The translations under genes were made by a program, and so were the position numbers. DNA of 9,025 nt from Cyanobacteria bacterium UBA8803 (lineage in GTDB: Bacteria > Cyanobacteriota > Cyanobacteriia > Cyanobacteriales > Coleofasciculaceae): the NCBI GenBank assembly GCA_003505715.1, contig DNXU01000618.1:1-9025 (forward strand), in the 5' to 3' direction. The notes under the pieces are model-generated. The model saw only the letters and a program-made list of their open reading frames with translations. It was not told the DNA's origin and did not search any database. The stretch's first letter is position 1. Each line of letters begins with the position of its first letter. Shown piece after piece: positions 1 to 5,183 of this stretch.

Positions 1-3
1 AGC

Positions 4-101
4 AATAACCAATAACCAATAACCAACAACCAACAACCAACAACCAACAACCAACAACCAACAACCAACAACCAACAACCAACAACCAACAACTAACAAC
101 C
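4..101. repeat. Heptamer tandem repeat array (AATAACC/AACAACC)
   Basis: Fourteen head-to-tail 7-bp units without interruption: three AATAACC units (4-24), nine perfect AACAACC units (25-87), one variant AACAACT (88-94) and a last AACAACC (95-101). On the minus strand the unit reads GGTTGTT. The array begins only 3 bp beyond the sdhA stop codon, so it would be transcribed as the start of the sdhA 3' untranslated region. Short tandemly repeated heptamers between genes are well known in filamentous cyanobacteria; their function is unknown. The two unit types lie in blocks, as expected if units spread by slippage. The first three bases of the window do not fit the period, so the left end of the array is probably at base 4. 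Confidence 0.95.
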
Positions 102-104
102 AAT

Positions 105-1832
105 TCAATACTTTCGTTCTTGTGGCTCAAATAAGTTGATCGTGACGGGTTTATATTGTAGGTCGATGCCAGCTGAGGAGTAAAACGCTAGGGTGTGCTT
201 CAGGAAATTGCTGTCGTCTCGCTCTGGATAATCTTCGCGGCAGTGGGCACCTCGGCTTTCTTGACGGTTGAGGGCAGAGGTGAGAATGATTTCGCCGACG
301 ATGATTAAGTGCTGTAGTTCCAAGGCTTCGACTATTTCGGTATTCCAATTGTTACCTTTATCATCTAAATAAATCTGCTGATATTGTTGTTTCAAATGTT
401 GCAGGTGCTTTAACCCCTCGGTCATGGACTCGTCGGTGCGGAAGACGCCACAGTATTTAGTCATGCAGTCTTGTAAGGCTTGCCGTAGTTGGGCAATCCG
501 GATACTTCCCGATTGGTTGAGTAGGGTTTCAATTTGGGCGCGGGTAGTCTGGAGGTAGAAGGATTCGTCAATTTCGGGTAATTTGCGATTTGGCACGTAT
601 CGGGCGATCGCAGCTCCCGTTCTTCTACCATAGACTACGCATTCCAGTAGGGAATTACTCCCCAACCGATTGGCTCCGTGGACGGAGACACAGGCACATT
701 CTCCAGCGGCAAAGAAACTTTCAATTAATCCCTCAGGGCCGCCGCGCACTTGTCCATCGGTATTGACGGGAATGCCGCCCATGGAATAGTGAACTGTGGG
801 TCTGACGGCCATTGGTTCATGCACGGCATCAATGCCTAAGAGTCGGTGTGCTTCTTCCCAACAGAAGGGAATCCGGCTCATAATCTTTTCTTTACCCATG
901 TGGCGCAGATCGAGATAGACAAAAGGCCCTCCAGCACTGCCATCGGGATGAATGCCGCGACCGGCACGAATTTCGCTGGCAATGGCTCTGGAGGTAATAT
1001 CTCGCGGTGCCAGTTCCATCCGGCTGGGAGCGTAGTTCGCCATAAAGCGATCGCCTTCTGAGTTAATTAGATAAGCTCCTTCGCCGCGCACTGCTTCAGA
1101 AATTAAGACACCTACCGGATACAATCCTGTGGGATGAAATTGCACGAATTCCATATCTTCTAAGGGCACGCCAGCTAAAGCTGACATGGCTAGGCCATCA
1201 CCAGTAGAGGCAAAGTCATTGGAGGTAGTGTTAAAGACTCGTCCATAACCTCCTGTAGCAAACATGATGGCCTTAGCTCGAACCACTTGCAGGTGAGTGT
1301 TCATGATGTTGAACATCACAACTCCTTTGGCCTGACCCTCCTGCAAAATCAGCTGCATGACGTACCATTCTTCGTACACCAGCACGCCATACCGTCTGAG
1401 ATTACTCACCAGTTCGTGCAAAATGGCGTGCCCTGTCTTATCAGCAGCGTAGCAGGTGCGGCGGTGGGAATGGCCGCCAAATGCCCGTTGAGCAATCCGG
1501 CCATCGGGCAAGCGCGAGAACAGCACGCCCATATGCTCTAGTTCAATCACCACATCTGGAGCCTCGCGGGTCAGGATTTCTACGGCATCTTGGTCGGCCA
1601 GGTAGTCGGAACCCTTCACCGTGTCGAAGGCATGAGCTTCCCAGGTATCATCGGCATCCACATTTTTCAGGGTAGCAGCCATACCGCCTTGAGCGGCAAC
1701 GGAGTGGGAACGAATGGGATGGGTTTTGGCAATAAGGGCAACGTTGAGCTGGGGTTGGGTCTGTTTAATCTCCAAAGCAGCGCGACATCCTGCTAATCCG
1801 CCCCCCACAATAATGACATCGTGTTCTAGCAT
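105..1832 (-). CDS. sdhA: Succinate dehydrogenase / fumarate reductase flavoprotein subunit
   Basis: This is the catalytic FAD subunit that oxidises succinate to fumarate; in cyanobacteria it feeds electrons to plastoquinone in the thylakoid respiratory chain. The 575-residue protein opens with MLEHDVIIVGGGLAG, the dinucleotide-binding fold (glycines near 10-15). The motif RSHSVAAQGG carries His43, the usual site of covalent FAD attachment. Active-site motifs are all present: HPTG (His233), RGEGA (Arg249), HYSMGG (His348) and GANRLGSNS (Arg389). Length is normal for the family. A TTG at 1898 would add 22 residues, but that extension runs through a terminator hairpin and lies outside the conserved start, so ATG 1832 is preferred although only a weak GAGA precedes it. 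No sdhB lies nearby; dispersed sdh genes are usual in cyanobacteria. A small membrane protein gene lies 111 bp upstream on the same strand. Confidence 0.96.
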   Translation of the reverse strand: MLEHDVIIVGGGLAGCRAALEIKQTQPQLNVALIAKTHPIRSHSVAAQGGMAATLKNVDADDTWEAHAFDTVKGSDYLADQDAVEILTREAPDVVIELEHMGVLFSRLPDGRIAQRAFGGHSHRRTCYAADKTGHAILHELVSNLRRYGVLVYEEWYVMQLILQEGQAKGVVMFNIMNTHLQVVRAKAIMFATGGYGRVFNTTSNDFASTGDGLAMSALAGVPLEDMEFVQFHPTGLYPVGVLISEAVRGEGAYLINSEGDRFMANYAPSRMELAPRDITSRAIASEIRAGRGIHPDGSAGGPFVYLDLRHMGKEKIMSRIPFCWEEAHRLLGIDAVHEPMAVRPTVHYSMGGIPVNTDGQVRGGPEGLIESFFAAGECACVSVHGANRLGSNSLLECVVYGRRTGAAIARYVPNRKLPEIDESFYLQTTRAQIETLLNQSGSIRIAQLRQALQDCMTKYCGVFRTDESMTEGLKHLQHLKQQYQQIYLDDKGNNWNTEIVEALELQHLIIVGEIILTSALNRQESRGAHCREDYPERDDSNFLKHTLAFYSSAGIDLQYKPVTINLFEPQERKY

Positions 1833-1880
1833 TCTCAGTTTGGGATCTAGAATTTTGGCTGTATCTATATTGACTTGCAG

Positions 1881-1915
1881 AAAAATTCCCTGCGCCAAGA
1901 CAGGGAATTTTTTTT
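1881..1915. terminator. Rho-independent-type hairpin between the small membrane protein gene and sdhA
   Basis: AAAAATTCCCTG (1881-1892) and CAGGGAATTTTT (1901-1912) are a perfect 12-bp inverted repeat around an 8-base loop, with a T run continuing to 1915. It is nearly symmetrical, so it would form on either strand. On the minus strand it lies 28 bp after the stop of the small membrane protein gene and ends in five T. It probably terminates that gene and insulates sdhA, or acts as an attenuator in the sdhA leader. Confidence 0.75.
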
Positions 1916-1943
1916 GATTTCAGATGCCAAATCCCCAATCGAT

Positions 1944-2255
1944 TTAACTGGTTGCCTCGATGGGTTTCTTCCTGGGGGAGGTGCCAGCAGGAGTTCTCGT
2001 GGTTTCTTCCATTTCGATAGGAGAAATCTCGATATGGTTTAGTAAGGTGGTGACGAAGGCAAAGAGTAAGAAGGGCAAAGATAACACTAGAATCAGTCCG
2101 ACGGTTGCTAAGGCGTAAATTTGGCGCTCGGCACTCCAAAGAGCTAACGCTGAGGCGAGACTAATGAAAATCACGATTAACCAAACGATGATTTGTCCGT
2201 AGATGTCGCCAAAGCTAAGGGTACAGATCAGGCGATACTTGTTAAGTTGCTCCAT
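1944..2255 (-). CDS. Small two-helix membrane protein, function unknown
   Basis: I do not recognise this 103-residue protein. It begins with a short polar stretch (MEQLNKYRLICTLSFGD), followed by two strongly hydrophobic segments at about residues 20-41 and 48-71 joined by a short loop (SAERQ). A polar tail of about 30 residues follows, acidic first (EMEE) and basic later (RKK). This pattern predicts an inner or thylakoid membrane protein with both ends on the same side. The start is supported by a good ribosome binding site: GAGGG at 2265-2261, 5 bases before the ATG. It points the same way as sdhA, 111 bp upstream, with a terminator hairpin between, so the two may be neighbours rather than an operon. 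The only histidine is in LLNHIE at the end of helix 2. A role with succinate dehydrogenase is conceivable but unproven. Confidence 0.82.
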   Translation of the reverse strand: MEQLNKYRLICTLSFGDIYGQIIVWLIVIFISLASALALWSAERQIYALATVGLILVLSLPFLLFAFVTTLLNHIEISPIEMEETTRTPAGTSPRKKPIEATS

Positions 2256-2648
2256 GATATCCCTCGATACATTTCTTTAAATGTTAAGGATAAGGGCGTG
2301 ATTGGGGTTTGGCGCACTTCTCAATATATTTTTAAAAGCCTTGCAACATCACTTTACAATCTTGTAGGGAAATAGTGAATCCTGAGGCGCGATCGCGAGT
2401 TCAGCATGAGGTGACAGCGGATTTTGTAACGGATTTAGCGGGCTTATAGCCGGTTGCGTTCCTACCTAGCATCATCTGAACTGTTACCTAGACTACACTT
2501 TCCAGACAGCAGCCTAGGGTACGTGAATAAAAATATGGTGAATGAGTGACTTGAAAATCTAAGATTGGAAAATATTCAAGTTTCGGTGTGTCGGGAAGCT
2601 GTATAAAGGCATTAATTATACCACAATGAGAGAGAATGACGGCTAGTC
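2256..2648. other. Divergent intergenic region, 393 bp
   Basis: The region separates the minus-strand membrane protein gene from the plus-strand cyclic-nucleotide-fold gene and should hold both promoters. It contains a HIP1 site (2389-2396), a 7-bp direct repeat CGGATTT at 2418 and 2430, a short hairpin GGCT-TAT-AGCC near 2440-2452, and the palindrome AATCT-A-AGATT near 2557-2567. A TTTACAAT octamer at 2353-2360 matches one half of the cyanobacterial HLR1 (RpaB) box; the octamer two bases upstream, GCAACATC, fits it at only five of eight positions. I find no coding sequence with convincing start signals. Confidence 0.5.
2602..2607 (+). promoter_or_regulatory. Possible -10 element of the cyclic-nucleotide-fold gene
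   Basis: TATAAA lies 41 bp before the ATG at 2649 and matches the TATAAT consensus at five of six positions. No good -35 hexamer stands 16-18 bp upstream; TTCAAG at 2575 is poor and too far away. The assignment is tentative. Confidence 0.3.
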
Positions 2649-3218
2649 ATGAAAAAAGTATTTTTCTTACTCGGTGAACTTGATGACGATGACCTCGATT
2701 GGATGATCGCCAACGGTCGTCGAGAGGAAGTTACCGCTGGCACCGTCCTGATTGAAGAGGGTAGGGCCATTGATACCCTGCACATCCTCTTAGAGGGAAC
2801 GTTGGCCGTCTCTGTCTCTGCTTTGCAAGGCAAGACGATCGCTCGACTAACAAGTGGTGCAGTGGTGGGAGAGATGTCCTTTGCAGATGCTCGTCCCCCT
2901 TCCGCCACGGTTGAGGCGGTGGAAGACTCCCTGGTATTATCGATTCCCCGAACTCAATTAATGGAAAAACTCCAAAAAGACGAAGGGTTTGCTTCCCGCT
3001 TTTATCGAGCGATCGCCATTTTTCTATCGACGCGATTGCGTGGTACAGTCAGATATCTCGGTTACGCTAAAGGCGATCTGCTTAAGGATGATGGGGAATC
3101 TGAGGAGCTATCACCGGAAATTATTGATAGCGTACCCCTAGCCCAAGCCAGATTTGATTGGTTGCTCAGGCGTCTGAGGAATAAAGATAAAGATCATGCA
3201 GTACTTCCCGATCTATAG
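2649..3218 (+). CDS. Cyclic nucleotide-binding domain protein (no DNA-binding domain)
   Basis: The 189-residue protein is a single CRP/cNMP-type beta-barrel (about residues 8-115) followed by a helical C-terminal part. Visible hallmarks are the glycine turn LLEGTLAV (47-54) and the phosphate-binding cassette GEMSFADARPPSATV (74-88) with the ribose-contacting Glu75. In classical cAMP sites the cassette has an Arg three residues before the final T-V; here that position is a proline, with an Arg two residues earlier, so binding of cAMP or cGMP is doubtful. The tail has no helix-turn-helix and is charged (KDD, EELSPE, LLRRLRNKDKD), so this is not a transcription factor of the CRP type. It is more likely a sensor or regulatory partner in the cytoplasm. 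A GAGAGAG tract lies 14 bp before the ATG, rather far for a ribosome binding site. It looks monocistronic. Confidence 0.88.
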   Translation: MKKVFFLLGELDDDDLDWMIANGRREEVTAGTVLIEEGRAIDTLHILLEGTLAVSVSALQGKTIARLTSGAVVGEMSFADARPPSATVEAVEDSLVLSIPRTQLMEKLQKDEGFASRFYRAIAIFLSTRLRGTVRYLGYAKGDLLKDDGESEELSPEIIDSVPLAQARFDWLLRRLRNKDKDHAVLPDL

Positions 3219-3279
3219 GAAAAATAGGGAGAGGAGGAGAGATTTTCAGGTTTTATTAATGTTGAGCTAGGAAAAAGCA

Positions 3280-3305
3280 AGGACAAAAATTGATTTGTTT
3301 GTCCT
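3280..3305. other. Hairpin downstream of the cyclic-nucleotide-fold gene
   Basis: AGGACAAA (3280-3287) and TTTGTCCT (3298-3305) form a perfect 8-bp stem with a 10-base loop, 61 bp after the stop codon. No T run follows, so it is not a classical terminator; it could protect the 3' end or pause RNA polymerase before the stronger terminator at 3370-3396. Confidence 0.4.
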
Positions 3306-3369
3306 AGATTGGGATTAGCTTGGCTAGGTCGCCTCCTAGTGCAGCGCGGCAGTAAATAACCGACCACTT

Positions 3370-3396
3370 AAAAAAGCTTACTGTACAAGCTTTTTT
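3370..3396. terminator. Bidirectional terminator between convergent genes
   Basis: AAAAAAGCTT (3370-3379) and AAGCTTTTTT (3387-3396) form a perfect 10-bp inverted repeat around the 7-base loop ACTGTAC. The stem ends in six T on either strand. It lies between the stop codons of the plus-strand cyclic-nucleotide-fold gene (3218) and the minus-strand psb35 gene (3416), 20 bp from the latter, so it can serve both. Confidence 0.75.
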
Positions 3397-3415
3397 CCCT
3401 TCAGCCTTCACAGCA

Positions 3416-3616
3416 CTAGTCAGGGTCACTTTCGTTGTTTAACTTCGGCACAATTTTGGGGCGGTCTTTGGTTTCCCAACCCGGAGGACGCTTAGAGTTG
3501 TACCAGGCAATTGAGCCAATGCTTACTGCTGCGATAAAACCAACAACATATACCAGCGTAAAATAAAGTGGAAATTGAGGGGTATGAGCTGCTCCTGCTT
3601 CCATTAATAAATTCAT
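3416..3616 (-). CDS. psb35: Photosystem II assembly protein Psb35-like
   Basis: The 66-residue protein has one membrane helix (about residues 18-39, LYFTLVYVVGFIAAVSIGSI) followed at once by WYNSKRPPGWE (38-48) and a charged tail ending in ESDPD. Small size, single helix and this motif agree with my recollection of the Psb35 family (Ssl2148 in Synechocystis). Psb35 is known to stabilise the CP47 assembly module of photosystem II together with high-light-inducible proteins in the thylakoid membrane. The ATG at 3616 has a textbook ribosome binding site: AAGGAG at 3627-3622, five bases before it. The gene appears monocistronic, with its own terminator 20 bp downstream and a long divergent region upstream that carries an octamer like half of an HLR1 box. 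The family name rests on motif memory without a search; a small thylakoid membrane protein is certain enough. Confidence 0.8.
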   Translation of the reverse strand: MNLLMEAGAAHTPQFPLYFTLVYVVGFIAAVSIGSIAWYNSKRPPGWETKDRPKIVPKLNNESDPD

Positions 3617-3758
3617 CTGAACTCCTTAGAACGTGGAAATTCCCGTGATTTATCGGGGGAGATGAAACGGGCGGCGGTTTTAAGCGCCTAACCCTAGAAA
3701 ACCTTACGTCTCACAGTGGTTATCCTGCTGCACCCTCCAGTAGGAATCTGGAATAGAG

Positions 3759-3764
3759 ACTATA
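3759..3764 (-). promoter_or_regulatory. psb35: Possible -10 element of psb35
   Basis: On the minus strand TATAGT matches TATAAT at five of six positions and lies about 142 bp before the psb35 start codon. No matching -35 hexamer stands at 17 bp; TTGCTT is 13 bp away. The octamer TTTACAAA (3772-3779), an exact half of the HLR1 motif, lies immediately upstream of it, where an OmpR-family activator could replace the -35. Confidence 0.35.
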
Positions 3765-3770
3765 GCTACG

Positions 3771-3819
3771 CTTTACAAAGCAATTGTTATCTTAATCTAT
3801 CTTAAGATATGGCTATAAT
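3771..3819 (+). promoter_or_regulatory. Phased repeat and perfect -10 upstream of the HD-GYP regulator
   Basis: TATAAT at 3814-3819 is a perfect -10 box, 162 bp before the start codon at 3976. There is no consensus -35. In its place are two copies of ATCTTAA exactly 10 bp apart (3789-3795 and 3799-3805), the second inside the perfect palindrome ATCTTAAGAT (3799-3808). Decamers beginning CTT also start at 3771, 3791 and 3801, so the whole segment keeps a 10-bp helical phase. Direct repeats of this spacing are typical of OmpR/PhoB-family response regulators, such as RpaA and RpaB in cyanobacteria. The identity of the regulator is inference. Confidence 0.5.
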
Positions 3820-3975
3820 TTTTAAAAGAGTTAAGCTCAGAGAATGTGGAGTCGAACCAGGTTCTGGCTAAAATGAACCTAGAAAGATTCTTTAGGCAGT
3901 TTTCCGCCGAGGGTTGAAAAAACCCAATTGCACACCAAAGGTCTCTTTGGCAGAGTAGGAACTTATGAGTTGCTC

Positions 3976-5025
3976 ATGTTGGATTTAACCGGTACTTCCG
4001 CCTTATCCAGATCTGGAATAAGTTCTGCCAACCAGATTTTCTCGGATTCCGATCGCCCTAAAATCCTCGTGGTGGATGATCATCCCGCTAGTCGGATGAC
4101 CGCAGGGGCACTTCTGTCAGCAGATGGCTATGAAGTTTTTGAGGCAGAAAACGGCATAGAGGCGCTAGCGCTTGTCTTTGAGAGCCAACCCGATTTGATT
4201 CTGTTGGACGTGATGATGCCGGAGATGGATGGATTTGAAGTATGTCGGCATCTCAAAGAAAACGAACACACTCGCCTAATTCCGGTGGTATTTATCACCG
4301 CCCTCAATGATAGGCGATCGCGACTCATGGGGATTGAAGCTGGGGGAGATGATTTCTTAAGCAAACCCTTCGATCGTTTAGAACTGAGCGCACGGGTTAA
4401 GTCACTGGTTCGCCAAAAGCGTCTTAATGAAGACTTGGACCACGCCGAGCAGGTACTGTTCTCTATTGCCAGAGCGATTGAAAGTCGAGACCCTAATACA
4501 GGCGACCATTGCGAACGACTAGTAGCTATGGGGAAAGCTTTTGGTGAATACATCCAGCTTTCCAGAGCTGAAATTAGAAATTTAATGTGGGGTGGCTATC
4601 TCCACGATATTGGTAAAGTGGGGATTCCAGACGGGGTGTTGTTAAAAAAAGGCTCCTTTACTCCCGAAGAACGGGAGATTATGAACCGTCACGTCATCAT
4701 TGGCGAAAACATCTGCAAACCCCTACGTACTATGCGAGGGGTAGTTCCGATTATTCGCTACCACCACGAACGCTGGGACGGCAGTGGTTACCCTGAGGGT
4801 TTGGTAGGTGATGAGATTCCCTATTTGGCTCAAGTTTTCCAGATCATCGATATCTACGATGCTTTAACCAGCGAGCGTCCTTACAAACGAGCCTTTACAC
4901 CAGAGGAAGCATTAGAGATAATTGCCGAAGAAACCAGTAGAGGTTGGCGCAATCCCAAGCTAGTCGAGCAGTTTACTAACTTTATTAAAGCAGGGATGAT
5001 GGTTGGCGATCGCGCTCAAGGCTAA
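3976..5025 (+). CDS. Response regulator with HD-GYP phosphodiesterase domain
   Basis: The 349-residue protein joins a receiver domain (about residues 28-148) to an HD-GYP domain (about 155-345), the RpfG type. The receiver has the acidic pair Asp34-Asp35, phosphoacceptor Asp78 (LILLDVMMPEMDG), Thr108 and Lys130 (SKPF). The output has ESRDPNTGDH, His210-Asp211 in HDIGK, and HHERWDGSGYP (263-273) with the full GYP signature and RPYKRAF after it. All metal and catalytic residues look intact, so it should hydrolyse cyclic di-GMP. Synechocystis Slr2100, a protein of this type, was reported as a cGMP phosphodiesterase, so cGMP is an alternative substrate. About 27 residues precede the receiver. The start is uncertain: in-frame TTG codons at 3928 (365 residues) and 3970 are alternatives, and no start has a strong ribosome binding site. 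No histidine kinase is adjacent. Confidence 0.94.
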   Translation: MLDLTGTSALSRSGISSANQIFSDSDRPKILVVDDHPASRMTAGALLSADGYEVFEAENGIEALALVFESQPDLILLDVMMPEMDGFEVCRHLKENEHTRLIPVVFITALNDRRSRLMGIEAGGDDFLSKPFDRLELSARVKSLVRQKRLNEDLDHAEQVLFSIARAIESRDPNTGDHCERLVAMGKAFGEYIQLSRAEIRNLMWGGYLHDIGKVGIPDGVLLKKGSFTPEEREIMNRHVIIGENICKPLRTMRGVVPIIRYHHERWDGSGYPEGLVGDEIPYLAQVFQIIDIYDALTSERPYKRAFTPEEALEIIAEETSRGWRNPKLVEQFTNFIKAGMMVGDRAQG

Positions 5026-5183
5026 ATTAACTGCGATCGGCGCTCTGGCTGGTAGGTTATCAACCCCCATTGAGCAACCCACAACTGGCACAATCGGTTT
5101 TCTGGGAATGGGGGATGAGAACTTGGTAACTTTTAATACAGAAGCTACGGAAAAAAACTCTCCCAATTCCCCATTTCCCTGAA
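5026..5183. other. Convergent intergenic spacer with inverted repeats
   Basis: Between the stops of the HD-GYP gene and the CHAT gene lie two separate perfect 8-bp inverted repeats: CCCCCATT (5064-5071) with AATGGGGG (5107-5114), and CTTGGTAA (5122-5129) with TTACCAAG (5184-5191). The right arm of the second includes the stop codon of the CHAT gene. A further imperfect pair is GGGAATGGGG (5104-5113) with CCCCATTTCCC (5170-5180). The loops are long and only a T7 run on the minus strand (5156-5150) recalls a terminator, so termination is likely but not clear-cut for either gene. Confidence 0.45.

Larger units (their letters stand above)
3617..3975. other. Divergent control region between psb35 and the HD-GYP regulator
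   Basis: This 359-bp region holds the promoters of two genes that point away from each other. The centre (3771-3819) is AT-rich and carries 10-bp-phased repeats and a perfect TATAAT, listed separately. Bases 3854-3880 contain GAACC, GGTTC and GAACCT, which can pair in alternative ways; the clearest is AGGTTC (3859-3864) with GAACCT (3875-3880). Just before the regulator GGGTT-GAAAA-AACCC (3911-3925) forms a small tetra/pentaloop hairpin. The 5' leader of the regulator mRNA is therefore likely structured. No other gene is visible. Confidence 0.5.

Noticed and set aside
4..101. CRISPR-like array
   Set aside because: The units are 7 bp and contiguous, with no spacers.
2193..2375. 60-codon plus-strand reading frame
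   Set aside because: It begins inside the opposite strand of the small membrane protein gene, has no good ribosome binding site and resembles no family I know.
3772..3793. Complete HLR1 box for RpaB
   Set aside because: Only the octamer TTTACAAA fits. The octamer two bases away does not match, and the next similar one (GTTATCTT) is six bases away.
3848..3868. tRNA-like T-loop sequence on the minus strand (GGTTCGACTCC)
   Set aside because: The flanks do not form a 5-bp T stem, and no acceptor stem, anticodon arm or D arm can be placed around it.
5003..5182. Open frame of 59 codons (from a TTG) after and overlapping the end of the HD-GYP gene
   Set aside because: Only a TTG start, no ribosome binding site, and a low-complexity end (NSPNSPFP) typical of cyanobacterial spacer sequence.
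5161..5183. G-quadruplex on the minus strand near the CHAT stop codon
   Set aside because: Only three runs of three or more G are present within a short distance; a fourth is missing.
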